Shown here in pieces: positions 19,010-28,498 of a stretch of 64,000 bases of DNA. The position numbers and the translations under genes are program-made. The stretch is from contig JAVVEM010000014.1 in assembly GCA_032250805.1 (NCBI GenBank), positions 8,400-72,399 of the forward strand. The letters run 5' to 3'. Source of the stretch: B18-G4 sp032250805 (lineage in GTDB: Bacteria > Bacteroidota > Bacteroidia > Bacteroidales > B18-G4). The notes beneath the pieces are model-generated. The model was not told where the DNA came from, made no database searches, and saw nothing but the letters and a program-made list of their open reading frames with translations. How positions within the stretch are numbered: the first letter of the stretch is position 1; every line of letters begins with the position of its first letter.

Positions 19010-19102
19010 TTGAATAATCTGAACTTTTTTTGCCCCTGGTTTGATAACATCTGAAGGACCAGGACAGCAATTCAACACCTTTCATGCAGCAAAAAAAAAT
19101 TG

Positions 19103-19110
19103 TATCTTTG
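19103..19110 (+). promoter_or_regulatory. Possible -7 element for the HIT gene
   Basis: TATCTTTG, an exact TAnnTTTG match, lies 59 bases before the HIT start and sits inside a small palindrome GTATC-TTT-GATAC. No clear -33 element is present. Confidence 0.3.
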
Positions 19111-19169
19111 ATACTGACTGTTGCGATATTTACAGTCCTTGTCTATTTTTCACATAAAACATTTATGTC

Positions 19170-19568
19170 ATGTCAAGCATTTTTAGCAAGATCATAAGTG
19201 GAGATATCCCATCCTACAGGGTAGCTGAAGATGAGCAATTTTATGCATTTCTCGACATCCGTCCGCTGGCAAAAGGTCATACTTTGGTTGTTCCAAAAAC
19301 TGAGATTGATTACATCTTCGACCTTGACGATAAGCTCCTGGCGGATATGATCGTTTTTTCAAAACGTGTGGGAAAGGCCATTGAGTCGGTTGTAACATGT
19401 AAACGAATGGGAATGACTGTTCTGGGTTTGGAAGTTCCGCATGCCCATATCCATCTGGTACCCATCAACAGTGTTTATGATATCGATTTTAAAAAACCTC
19501 CTGTAGATATGAAAGAAGAGGAGTTTATTGCGCTGGCCTCGGAAATTTCTGATGCCTTTAAAGCCTAA
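19170..19568 (+). CDS. HIT family nucleotide hydrolase
   Basis: A 132-residue histidine-triad protein, of the Hint-type adenosine-phosphoramidase group. It shows SSIFSKIISGDIPSYRVAEDEQFYAFLDI at the start and the catalytic triad HAHIHLVP near residue 90. Such enzymes hydrolyse AMP or GMP attached to amines or other leaving groups. Its stop overlaps the stop of the convergent amidotransferase gene by four bases. It is probably a housekeeping protein. Confidence 0.93.
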   Translation: MSSIFSKIISGDIPSYRVAEDEQFYAFLDIRPLAKGHTLVVPKTEIDYIFDLDDKLLADMIVFSKRVGKAIESVVTCKRMGMTVLGLEVPHAHIHLVPINSVYDIDFKKPPVDMKEEEFIALASEISDAFKA

Positions 19569-21463
19569 TAGGCGCGCTCGTTTTTGCCCTCCACATAGTG
19601 GATAAATGAAAGGTTGGCCACCTTGTTGCCCCCCAATGTGGGATAATTTCCCGTAAAATACCAATCGCCCGTATGGCCCGGAATAGAGGCATGAAGGTCT
19701 TCTATACTCTGGTAAATGATCTTCAAGCCGGGCTCAAGCCCTTCAGGTTTCAGCAAGTCGGCAATTTTGTCTGAGATCTGCCCGGCAGTAAAAGGTTTGT
19801 AAATATCCTTTACCTGGTTTTTAATTTTTTCCTTTGGAAGATCAAGCTGTGCTTTGGCTTTTTCGTAAACCTCTGTGATCACGTGCTCCCGGCCAGTTTC
19901 CTTCAGCAGGGCTATGGCAGCTCTAAACGCAATGAAATCGCCAAGCTTAGCCATGTCAATGCCATAGCAATCAGGATACCTTATCTGTGGTGCAGAAGAA
20001 ACAATGATAATATTTTTGGGCCTGAGCCTGGCAAGAATTTTTATAATGCTTTGCCTGAGGGTAGTACCCCTGACAATAGAGTCGTCGATAACAACAAGGT
20101 TGTCACGTCCGGGTTCTATCACGCCGTAGGTGATATCATATACATGCCCGACAAGATCATCGCGCTGGCTGTCCTGGGTGATGAAGGTACGCAATTTCAT
20201 GTCCTTTACGGCGATATTTTCAACACGAGGGCGAAATGCCAGGATCTCTTTCAGCTTTTCACTGTCGTTTAAGGGATCTAGTTCACTGATTTTTTCAAAT
20301 TTAATACGGTCGCAATGATTATGAAGCTCATTTACCATTCCCCTGAAGGCTGAAGAAGCGGTATTGGGTATATATGAGAAAACGGTATGGTTCAGGTCGT
20401 TATTGATGGTCTTCATCACAGCAGGCACCAATGCCCTTCCCAGTTGCTTGCGTTCCCTGTAAATCTCAGAATCAGTTCCCCGCGAAAAATAGATCCGCTC
20501 AAAGGAACAGGATTTCTTTTCCATGGGTTCGGTAAAAGCTTCTTCACTGTAACTGCCATTTTGCTTGATGATAAGCGCATGACCAGGGCCAAGCTCCTTC
20601 ACCTCATGCCCCGAAACATTAAATGAAGTTTGAATAACCGGCCGTTCCGAGGCAGCAACGATCACTTCATCATCACAATAGTAATAGGCAGGCCTGATCC
20701 CCGATGGGTCGCGCATCAAAAAAGCATCACCATGCCCCAGCAGGCCAGCAATGGCATAACCACCGTCCCAATCTTTGCTCGAGTTGATCAGGATCTGCAA
20801 AACATCAAGGTTTTCAGCAATGCGGGGAGAAATATCGCGTTTCTCAAAACCTTCCTTTTTGAACCTACGGTAAAGCGCTTCATTCTCCTGGTCGAGAAAA
20901 TGCCCTATCTTTTCAATGATCGTAATGGTATCGGAAGTCTCTACAGGATACTGGCCCAGATCAATGAGCAGGTTAAACAACTCATCAACATTGGTCATAT
21001 TAAAATTACCGGCCAGAACAAGGGTTTTGGTCATCCAGTTGTTGTAACGGATCATGGGCTGCAGGTTCTCCGGCTGATTGGCTCCAAATGTTCCATAGCG
21101 CAGGTGTCCCAGAAACAGCTCACCGGTGAACTCCATATGCTGTTTTAACCAACTGACATCATCCAGATGTGTTTCAAAATTTTCAGGACCGTTTTTGGGG
21201 GTATATACCTGCCTGAAGATATCCTGTATGGGTGAATCGGAATTGGAACGAAGGCGATTGATATATTTATTCCCGGGCTCCATATTGAATTTGAGGCCTG
21301 CGATGCCGGCCCCGTCCTGCCCGCGATTGTGCTGCTTTTGCATCATCAGATGCAATTTGTTCAGCCCATAATAAGGAGTTCCGTATTTTGTAAGGTAAAA
21401 GTCAAGTGGCTTTAAAAGCCTTAGCAGGGCAATGCCACATTCATGCTTTATGGGTTCACTCAT
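19565..21463 (-). CDS. Amidophosphoribosyltransferase-like protein (long bacteroidete form)
   Basis: About 632 residues. The class II glutamine amidotransferase domain begins ECGIALLR, with the probable nucleophile Cys at position 9 rather than directly after Met, so a longer leader than in classical PurF must be processed. QKQHNRGQDGAGI, GHLRYGTFG and GNFNMTN follow. The PRTase domain carries the PRPP motif VVIDDSIVRGTT. Classical PurF has about 500 residues; this form has an internal insertion and a C-terminal extension ending YVEGKNERAY. It probably catalyses, or derives from, the first step of purine synthesis. The start at 21463 is chosen from homology of the N terminus. Confidence 0.85.
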   Translation of the reverse strand: MSEPIKHECGIALLRLLKPLDFYLTKYGTPYYGLNKLHLMMQKQHNRGQDGAGIAGLKFNMEPGNKYINRLRSNSDSPIQDIFRQVYTPKNGPENFETHLDDVSWLKQHMEFTGELFLGHLRYGTFGANQPENLQPMIRYNNWMTKTLVLAGNFNMTNVDELFNLLIDLGQYPVETSDTITIIEKIGHFLDQENEALYRRFKKEGFEKRDISPRIAENLDVLQILINSSKDWDGGYAIAGLLGHGDAFLMRDPSGIRPAYYYCDDEVIVAASERPVIQTSFNVSGHEVKELGPGHALIIKQNGSYSEEAFTEPMEKKSCSFERIYFSRGTDSEIYRERKQLGRALVPAVMKTINNDLNHTVFSYIPNTASSAFRGMVNELHNHCDRIKFEKISELDPLNDSEKLKEILAFRPRVENIAVKDMKLRTFITQDSQRDDLVGHVYDITYGVIEPGRDNLVVIDDSIVRGTTLRQSIIKILARLRPKNIIIVSSAPQIRYPDCYGIDMAKLGDFIAFRAAIALLKETGREHVITEVYEKAKAQLDLPKEKIKNQVKDIYKPFTAGQISDKIADLLKPEGLEPGLKIIYQSIEDLHASIPGHTGDWYFTGNYPTLGGNKVANLSFIHYVEGKNERAY

Positions 21464-21495
21464 GTAATTGTTGTTGTGGTTAGCATAATTCACTG

Positions 21496-21503
21496 CAAAT
21501 TTA
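21496..21503 (-). promoter_or_regulatory. Possible -7 element for the amidotransferase gene
   Basis: TAAATTTG on the minus strand matches TAnnTTTG exactly, 32 bases before the ATG at 21463. No -33 element with normal spacing was found. Confidence 0.3.
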
Positions 21504-21620
21504 ACACAAAACATCATGAGGTTCCATTCAATGCAGTATGTTTCAAACATTCGTGCCTGCTTTTATCAACAAGAGGAGATAATTTCCTATTTTAGTTACA
21601 TATTTCAAAACCCCAGCACT

Positions 21621-23228
21621 ATGATCCTTATCCTCAAAAAAACAAAAGAAATTATCCTAACCGTAATTCTTCTGAATATGGCGGTATTTGTTACATCACA
21701 AAACGATCCGCGCACACCTTCCCCATATCCTGATGAGTGCACGAGTATCACTGCCGGAAAGCTGGCAACTGCCGATGGCTCAGTAATCACTTCACATACC
21801 GACGACAGCCACCGCACACGCTCCTGGATGAATATCGTACCTGCAAAAAAACATGAGGCAGGGAGTACTGTAACCATGTATAAACGTCAGGCCTGCGACA
21901 CCCTGGCCATGCCTGCCTATGCCCACATCCCCATTGGAGAGATACCCCAGGCCGGCAAAACTTATGCATATATAAATACAGCTTATCCATGCATGAACGA
22001 AAAGCAACTGGCCATAGGAGAATCCACTTTTGGCGGCAGAGAATACCTCCAATCTGACGAAGGCTTGATCGACTGCCAGCGCTTATGTATGCTGATGCTT
22101 GAACGTTGCACAACAGCACGCCAGGCTATTGAAATGGCCGGCGAGTTGACAAAAAAATATGGCTGGAACGATGCCGGTGAGTGCCTCACCATTGCAGATA
22201 AAAAAGAAGTATGGCACTTTGAGATCGTGGGGCCCGGAAAAGGTAAAACGGGTTCAATATGGGTGGCACAGCGCGTTCCCGACGATCATATCTCGGTAAA
22301 TGCCAATGCCAGCACCATTAAGCACATCAAGCTCGACGATCCCGGTTATTTCATGGCATCAGAAAATATTTTCAACATGGCCCTCGACTCTGGTTGGTGC
22401 AGCTCGGCGGAAGATTTTCGCTTCTGCTATGCCTACGCTCCGGAAAGCCGCACATCGCTGGCCGCCCGTCGGAGGGAGTGGAGGGTTTTCGACCTGGCAG
22501 CCCCTTCCTTGCAGCTTGATCCCAATGCCGGAAATTATCCTTTCTCGGTTCAGCCCGATAAGCCCGTAACCCTGGAACTACTCGTGAGCATTTTTAAAGA
22601 TTATTATGAAGGCACTCCTTTTAATTTCGTTAAAGATATTACTGTTACTGACGATTCGGGACGTACCGTGCTATCGCCCCTGGCCAATCCCTTTATGCCT
22701 TACGACATGAACAAGGTATTTAAGATCAACGGCGGCTGGGGATGGCTTGGCGAGCGTACCATAGCCCGCTGGTACACCATGTATGCCACCATCATTCAGT
22801 GCCGCGACTGGCTGCCCGATGAGATTGGCGGAGTGGTATGGCTGGCGCAGGACAATGTGGCATCATCCATATATATCCCAATTTACTGCAGTGTAACCGA
22901 CCTGCCCGATTCATATAAAACACCCGGACGACCCCAGGGCTACACCACCGAATCGGCATGGTGGGCCTTTAACAGGCTTGGAACCCTGACAGCCCAGCGC
23001 TGGGGCGATATGCGGCACGATGTGGATGCAGTGTGGGGCCCTATGCAACAAGAACTCTTCAGCAAACAAAAAGAGGTTGAAACAGAAGCTCTGAAACGAT
23101 ATGAAAAAAATCCAGGCAGAGCAGTTGAATTCCTCACAGAATATACCATGAAATGGGGTGAGCAAGTGGTAAACTCAGCATGGAAACTGGGTGATCACCT
23201 CTGGACCAAATACGATGAACTCTTTTAA
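21621..23228 (+). CDS. Peptidase family C69 dipeptidase
   Basis: About 535 residues, exported. Signal peptide MILILKKTKEIILTVILLNMAVFVTSQ, then DECTSITAGKLATADGSV, where the Cys is the expected N-terminal-nucleophile cysteine of the PepD/C69 (Ntn hydrolase) family. Other family features are TSHTDDSH, NEKQLAIGESTFGGRE, KYGWNDAGECLTIAD, KEVWHFEIVG and RVPDDHISVNANAS. It would hydrolyse dipeptides. It is the first gene of a three-gene run (26- and 18-base gaps) with an M14-like gene and a YfcC-type carrier, which suggests peptide utilisation. ATG 21621 is chosen because it starts the signal peptide. Confidence 0.9.
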   Translation: MILILKKTKEIILTVILLNMAVFVTSQNDPRTPSPYPDECTSITAGKLATADGSVITSHTDDSHRTRSWMNIVPAKKHEAGSTVTMYKRQACDTLAMPAYAHIPIGEIPQAGKTYAYINTAYPCMNEKQLAIGESTFGGREYLQSDEGLIDCQRLCMLMLERCTTARQAIEMAGELTKKYGWNDAGECLTIADKKEVWHFEIVGPGKGKTGSIWVAQRVPDDHISVNANASTIKHIKLDDPGYFMASENIFNMALDSGWCSSAEDFRFCYAYAPESRTSLAARRREWRVFDLAAPSLQLDPNAGNYPFSVQPDKPVTLELLVSIFKDYYEGTPFNFVKDITVTDDSGRTVLSPLANPFMPYDMNKVFKINGGWGWLGERTIARWYTMYATIIQCRDWLPDEIGGVVWLAQDNVASSIYIPIYCSVTDLPDSYKTPGRPQGYTTESAWWAFNRLGTLTAQRWGDMRHDVDAVWGPMQQELFSKQKEVETEALKRYEKNPGRAVEFLTEYTMKWGEQVVNSAWKLGDHLWTKYDELF

Positions 23229-23254
23229 AGCACAATTAGATCTTACATGTGATC

Positions 23255-24178
23255 ATGAAAAAGAAAATCACTCTGATCGTTGCTCTTTTATTATTCCAGA
23301 TCATTGCGTTCACAGATGCCGTTGCACAGGAACTAATTAAGCCCGCCGAATATTTTGGCTTTGAGCCCGGATCCGACCGTATGCTATTCAATTATGGAAC
23401 CCTGATCGATTACCTGAAAGAACTGGAAAAGGCTTCCGATCGTATCCGTATGGAGCAAATTGGCTCCTCCCCCATGGGTAAACCCATGTATATTGCTTTT
23501 ATTTCATCACCCGAAAATATTGCACGGCTGGATGAACTTAAAGCAATCAACCGCGATTTCGTGGCCCTCACACAGGAAGATACCAAAGCCATAGCCAGGG
23601 TATGCAGCACTGAATGGTTCCCGCATGTAGCAGTTGAAAAACATCAGATGGGATCAACAGGAGTAAGGTACTTTGTACCACCGCCTCACGACCCGATAGC
23701 CGAAAATATTGATGCAGGAATATGGAACTGGGTGGGTATTTTCGGATCGAACATGATAAAAGGCGAAAATGATAAAGAAGAATTTTCTTTACCCATCAGA
23801 GATATTTCCGCTTCGGCAAACGAACTGTATTGCCCGGGCTCGTGGCTGGCTGTTAATGTTAAACAGAACCATCCGCTTAGCTGGGGCATGCCTGCAAAGT
23901 CTGGTGTTTTTTCGCGCGGAAAACCTTTCTTTTTAACATCTGTGCCTCAATTCGACACCGATCGCAGAGTCATTGTCAGTTATGCAAAGGATGATGTTTT
24001 ACTCGGCGGCTATATCGAAAAAGTGAAGAAGCTGGAGGGCCGCACAGTCATGGCCTGGCTGCGAAAAGGCAAGGGACAGTTTGTTCTGTTTGGCTTTAAT
24101 CCCCAATTCATGGCCTCGACAGGAGCCACATATAAACTTTTATTTAATTATTTACTTTTGCCCGCAATAACAGAATAA
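23255..24178 (+). pseudogene. M14 zinc carboxypeptidase with two large internal in-frame deletions
   Basis: An intact 307-residue frame with a signal peptide that corresponds to three separate pieces of an exported M14 peptidase normally of roughly 800 residues. Piece 1 (residues 1-~99) is the N-terminal region (AEYFGFEPGSDRM, SSPMGKPMYIAFISSPEN). Piece 2 (~100-167) is NRDFVALTQEDTKAIARV...VEKHQMGSTGVRYFVPP, which retains one metal-ligand His. Piece 3 (~168-307) is the C terminus (RGKPFFLTSVPQF, KGKGQFVLFGFNPQF). The zinc-binding H-x-x-E and the catalytic Glu region are missing, so peptidase activity is not expected. Frame and flanks are preserved, so it may still make a protein. GTG at 23249 is an unlikely alternative start. 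Confidence 0.75.
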
Positions 24179-24196
24179 AAAAGAGCAAATGATACT

Positions 24197-25816
24197 ATGG
24201 CGAAAAAAATAAAATTCCCGCACACCTATGTGATCATTTTTTATACAATTGTCATTGCAGCAATCCTTTCATGGGTAGTGCCGGGTGGTGAATATGTTCA
24301 GCAAAGCACTACTGTTGATGGTGAGGAGGTAACAGCCCTTAGCTATCAAAGGGTCGAAAGCAAGCCACAGACATGGGAAGTATTCGGGGCGCTGTTCGAG
24401 GGTTTCGAAAAACAATCGGGCATCATCGTCTTTATCCTGATGATCGGAGGTGCATTCTGGATCATGAACTACAGCAAATCTATCGATGTGGGGATCTTTT
24501 CTTTTCTGCACTTTACGCGTGGCCTCGAAAAAAACCGTATCATGCGAAAGATCGGTGTGGACAATATCGTGATGGCGCTCATCATGATCATGTTTTCTGT
24601 CTTCGGAGCCGTGTTCGGCATGAGCGAAGAAACCATTGCCTTTATCATTATCCTGGTTCCACTGGCCATTAGCATGGGCTACGATTCCATTACCGGTGTC
24701 GGGCTCGTTTTTGTAGCAGCCGGACTTGGCTTTGCGGGTGCCATACTTAATCCATTTACCATCGGTATTGCCCAGGGAATCGCCGGATTACCACTTTTCA
24801 GCGGCATTGAATACCGTTTTGTATGCTGGCTGATCATTAATGTTGTAGGTATTGTTTACATCCTCAGGTGGGCGCATAAGATAAAGAAAAACCCCAAAGC
24901 TTCATTCGTATACGAAGATGATGAATACTGGCGTAAAGGCCACAATGAAAACGACAGTAAAATCGAATACCATACCCCCCTGGCAGCCTGGATCATCTAT
25001 GGCTTAGTACTTATCGCACTTGGCATTTTCTCATGGAAATACCCATTTTCACCAATGAAAGTGGGCGATTATCCACCGCTTAACCTGATGATGGTACCCG
25101 CCGGATCAGTTCTTTTTGCGGTTATCGGTTTTTTTTCGCTACGCAAGTCGGTTCATTTCTTCGTTCTGAACATGCTCATGTTCACCATTTATTTCCTCAT
25201 TATAGGGGTGATGGGATATCAGTGGTATATTATGGAGATTGCCACCCTGTTTTTTGCCATGGGTATATTATCAGGGGCAGCCATGAACTATAGCCCCAAC
25301 AGGATCACTTCATTGTTTATTGAAGGAATGAAAGATATTCTTTCGGCAGCTGTTATTGTAGGCCTTGCGGGTGGGATTATTGTGATCCTTGAGGATGGAA
25401 TGATCATCAGCACGATTTTGCACAGCATGTCGCAAGGGATGAAAAATGCCGGAGAAATTACTTCTATCGGGATCATGTATCTTATCCAAAATGTTATCAA
25501 TATCCTGATCCCTTCAGGATCTGCCAAGGCAGCCATTACCATGCCCATAATGGCACCATTTTCAGATCTCATAGGCTTGTCGCGGCAGGCTACGGTCATG
25601 GCCTTTCAGTTTGGCGACGGCTTTACCAATATGATCACCCCTACATCCGGTGTTCTTATGGGCGTGCTGGGTGTGGCTAAAATTCCCTATAATAAATGGG
25701 TGAAATGGGTTGCCCCATTGATCATCATTATGCTTATCCTCGGATTCCTACTGCTTATTCCAACGGTTACAATGGAATTGCCTGGCTTTGAGCTGGATCT
25801 GCATTTGAGGAATTAA
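24197..25816 (+). CDS. YfcC family carrier (arginine/ornithine or C4-dicarboxylate type)
   Basis: A 539-residue integral membrane protein with about 12-13 hydrophobic segments. It opens FPHTYVIIFYTIVIAAILSWVVPGGEY, the hallmark of the YfcC/DcuC-like superfamily. Conserved stretches include FGAVFGMSEETIAF, NPFTIGIAQGIAGLPL, NILIPSGSAKAAITMPIMAP and QFGDGFTNMITPTSGVLMGVLG. Members move amino acids, peptides or dicarboxylates; the substrate cannot be read from sequence. It follows the C69 dipeptidase and the deleted M14 gene, which favours uptake or export of peptide-derived products. Confidence 0.88.
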   Translation: MAKKIKFPHTYVIIFYTIVIAAILSWVVPGGEYVQQSTTVDGEEVTALSYQRVESKPQTWEVFGALFEGFEKQSGIIVFILMIGGAFWIMNYSKSIDVGIFSFLHFTRGLEKNRIMRKIGVDNIVMALIMIMFSVFGAVFGMSEETIAFIIILVPLAISMGYDSITGVGLVFVAAGLGFAGAILNPFTIGIAQGIAGLPLFSGIEYRFVCWLIINVVGIVYILRWAHKIKKNPKASFVYEDDEYWRKGHNENDSKIEYHTPLAAWIIYGLVLIALGIFSWKYPFSPMKVGDYPPLNLMMVPAGSVLFAVIGFFSLRKSVHFFVLNMLMFTIYFLIIGVMGYQWYIMEIATLFFAMGILSGAAMNYSPNRITSLFIEGMKDILSAAVIVGLAGGIIVILEDGMIISTILHSMSQGMKNAGEITSIGIMYLIQNVINILIPSGSAKAAITMPIMAPFSDLIGLSRQATVMAFQFGDGFTNMITPTSGVLMGVLGVAKIPYNKWVKWVAPLIIIMLILGFLLLIPTVTMELPGFELDLHLRN

Positions 25817-25856
25817 GCGGCATCTCACTACTGCCCAGCCAGAGCCTGCTAAAGGT

Positions 25857-26903
25857 TCAGAGCCCATTTCCGTCACCAAAACAAACATCCATCTTTCTTG
25901 AATTGGTGACCATAGGATGATCGTGGGGTACTGTACGGAGTTTTCCTGCCACCTCCGACAAGGGTACGCCAACGATTTTGTCACCCCTGAGGGCCACCAT
26001 CACACCAAATTCATTCCTGCTGATCATTTCAACGGCCGAAGTTCCGTAACGTGTTGCCAAAAGCCGGTCGGTGGGCGTTGGGCTCCCTCCCCGCTGAATA
26101 TATCCCAGTATGGTTTCACGTGTTTCCAGGCCTGTTTTTTTGGTGATCAGGTCGCCAATATACTGCCCGGCCGAAATTCCTTTCTTATGCTTGATCCCTT
26201 CTGCAACAACAACAATGGAATATGGTTTTTTATTACGGGCCCTGCGCATCAGATAATCGGCAACAATGGTTTCATCATATTCTATCTCCGGGATCAGGAT
26301 CACGTCGCCTCCGCCGGCAATTCCCGAATACAGTGCCAGCCATCCGGCATGATGTCCCATCACCTCAATAACCATGATGCGCTTATGCGAGTTTGCAGTG
26401 CTGTGCAATCTGTCGATAGCATCCGTGGCGATCATTACGGCCGAATCAAAACCAAAGGTAACATCCGTACCCCATACGTCATTGTCGATTGTTTTAGGCA
26501 AACCAATAATATTCATCCCTTCCCGGGCCAGCCTGGCAGCAGTTTTTTGTGTGCCATTGCCCCCCATGCACACAAGGGCATCCAAACCCATTTCTTCATA
26601 ATGTTTTCGGATGAGCTTGGGCTTATCGATCTTATTAAACGCCTTTTTATCTTCCTTGAAAGGTTTTTCGCGGCTCGTGCCCAAAATAGTGCCGCCAAGA
26701 GTGAGGATCCCCGACAATTCGCTTTCCTTGAGTTCACGGTACTCCTGGTTGATCATGCCAAGATAACCCGATGATATCCCGTACACCTTCATACCGTATT
26801 CAACAATGGCGGTCTTTCCTACACCACGTATAGCCGCATTTAGCCCGGGACAATCACCCCCGGCTGTCAGAATACCAATCTTCATTCCTTTGGTTGCTGT
26901 CAT
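25857..26903 (-). CDS. pfkA: 6-phosphofructokinase
   Basis: About 348 residues. It phosphorylates fructose 6-phosphate in glycolysis. Motifs: GILTAGGDCPGLNAAIRG (nucleotide site), MGGNGTQKTA, PKTIDNDVWGTDVTFGFDSAV (catalytic Asp in TIDND), EVMGHHAGW, PEIEYD, GYIQRGGSPTPTDRLLATRYG. The usual GGDG is GGNG here, and a Lys precedes TIDND. Gly after GG-N points to ATP use, while the Lys is shared with PPi-dependent forms, so the phosphoryl donor is uncertain. Start at 26903 (MTATKGMKIG); the Met at 26885 is also possible. It is transcribed alone. Confidence 0.93.
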   Translation of the reverse strand: MTATKGMKIGILTAGGDCPGLNAAIRGVGKTAIVEYGMKVYGISSGYLGMINQEYRELKESELSGILTLGGTILGTSREKPFKEDKKAFNKIDKPKLIRKHYEEMGLDALVCMGGNGTQKTAARLAREGMNIIGLPKTIDNDVWGTDVTFGFDSAVMIATDAIDRLHSTANSHKRIMVIEVMGHHAGWLALYSGIAGGGDVILIPEIEYDETIVADYLMRRARNKKPYSIVVVAEGIKHKKGISAGQYIGDLITKKTGLETRETILGYIQRGGSPTPTDRLLATRYGTSAVEMISRNEFGVMVALRGDKIVGVPLSEVAGKLRTVPHDHPMVTNSRKMDVCFGDGNGL

Positions 26904-27258
26904 TCGCTTTATTTTTTGTAAAATTAAGCATTCTCCGAAAATAACGGTCATCCTGTTCTCTCCACTCAAGGCTCACAAAAATACTTTTCCTACAGTTCAT
27001 CCCCAAAATATGACACTACGGTAAGTAATATTTCACTGAGGCTGATAAGCACTGCATCTTTGCCTCAGTTTAATTCGGTTATCAGGTTAACTCAAAAACA
27101 ATAACACCAATAGTCGTTTGAAAGTAAAACTTCACAAGCCGGCAGAAGAAGAGATCATCGTAGCCAGAGAGAAAGTAAAGGAGTTTAAGAACTGGCTCGA
27201 AAGTTAAAACCAGGGTTCTTTTTTTCGATTCTATATCGGGTATAGGAAAATCTGCAAA
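26904..27258. other. Intergenic region with inverted repeat and a start-less short reading frame
   Basis: A 355-base gap between two minus-strand genes. It holds an inverted repeat, ACTGAGGC (27035-27042) and GCCTCAGT (27062-27069). A plus-strand frame at 27118-27207 begins at TTG just after a stop and encodes about 29 charged residues (KVKLHKPAEEEIIV, then EKVKEFKNWLES). With no ATG and no ribosome-binding site visible, it is probably a gene remnant or chance. Nothing else is recognised. Confidence 0.35.
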
Positions 27259-28473
27259 TTAGACTTTGAGTACTTCACCTTCCGATTTTGCAATCACAAC
27301 AGCTCCGCAGCTGTCGCTCCAGACATTGGTACAGGTGCGAAACATGTCAAGGATCCGGTCAACGGCCAGGATGAGGCCTACTCCTTCGAGAGGCAATCCA
27401 ACTGCGGTTAAAATAACCGTGATCATAACCAGTCCGGCCATGGGAATGGCTGCTGCTCCGATTGAAGCAAGCAATGCAGTGATTACGATTACGATCTGCT
27501 GGATGAGGGTCAGGTCAACGCCGTAGGCCTGGGCGATGAATACCGCCGCAACACATTCATACAAAGCAGTACCATCCATATTGATGGTAGCCCCAAGGGG
27601 GAGCGTAAAGCTTGATATCTTGTTGGATACACCTGATTTATCTTCCACCGCCGTGATAGTAAGCGGAAGGGTAGCCCCCGACGAAGAGGTGGAAAATGCC
27701 GTAAGCAGGGGTGTCGACATATTCCGCATATGGCGCAATGGTTTTACCTTTCCAATAAATTTAAGTATTAACGGAAGCGTAATAAAGAAATGAATGGCCA
27801 GTGCCATGATCACTGTACCCATATACAGGCTCATTCTTGAAACAAGGGCACCCAGATCGTCCTGTTCAGATACAACCTTGGCTACAATACCAAAAATGCC
27901 CAGGGGCGTAAATCTTATCACGAAGAGGGTGATCTTCATCATCACCTCGAAAATTGCGTTGAACGCTTTTTTAAGAACCTGTTTATTCTCATCGCCGATC
28001 TTCGTCACAAAAAACCCAAACAATACGGCAAAAAAGATGATCGACAGCATTTCGTTGTCATTGAATGCCTGAAAAATATTCTGCGGAACCATCTCTATCA
28101 ATGTTTGTCCGAGCGACCGCTGGTTATCCACCAATCCTTCCACTTCCCGGCTAAAGTTCAGGTCGGCCCCCACTCCGGGCCGGATGATGTTTACCAGTAT
28201 CTGCCCGGTTAGGATAGCTAAAAGGCTTGTAGCAATATAATACCCGATGGTTTTCAATCCCAGTCTGCCTAGGCTCGACCCGCTGCCAATATTGGCGATA
28301 CCTGAGATCAGGGAACTCATGATCAGGGGAATGATAAGCATCTTCAGGGCACGGAGGAACACATCTCCCATCCAGGATACGTAAGTAATGGCCTCCCCTT
28401 CAAATACCAGGCCGTAAACAATGGCAAGTACGAGGGCGATGAGGATCTGCCAGTGGAGGGCAATTTTCTTCAT
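27259..28473 (-). CDS. Dicarboxylate/amino acid:cation symporter (DAACS family)
   Basis: A 404-residue secondary transporter of the glutamate/aspartate (GltP/GltPh) family. The serine-rich re-entrant loop TAFSTSSSGATLPLT and the substrate/cation site LPLGATINMDGTALYE (NMDGT) are both intact, as is the HP2-like region AAIPMAGLVMITVIL. About eight membrane helices are visible. It couples uptake of acidic amino acids or dicarboxylates to Na+ or H+. The start at 28473 (MKKIALHWQI) is preferred over an upstream in-frame Met because the extra 16 residues run into the repeat region. Confidence 0.94.
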   Translation of the reverse strand: MKKIALHWQILIALVLAIVYGLVFEGEAITYVSWMGDVFLRALKMLIIPLIMSSLISGIANIGSGSSLGRLGLKTIGYYIATSLLAILTGQILVNIIRPGVGADLNFSREVEGLVDNQRSLGQTLIEMVPQNIFQAFNDNEMLSIIFFAVLFGFFVTKIGDENKQVLKKAFNAIFEVMMKITLFVIRFTPLGIFGIVAKVVSEQDDLGALVSRMSLYMGTVIMALAIHFFITLPLILKFIGKVKPLRHMRNMSTPLLTAFSTSSSGATLPLTITAVEDKSGVSNKISSFTLPLGATINMDGTALYECVAAVFIAQAYGVDLTLIQQIVIVITALLASIGAAAIPMAGLVMITVILTAVGLPLEGVGLILAVDRILDMFRTCTNVWSDSCGAVVIAKSEGEVLKV

Positions 28474-28498
28474 AATGCAATAATAAGGATTTTTTTCA

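Noticed and set aside
27118..27207. Possible small gene between pfkA and the symporter
   Set aside because: Only a TTG directly after an in-frame stop could start it and no ribosome-binding site is visible; noted as a likely remnant.
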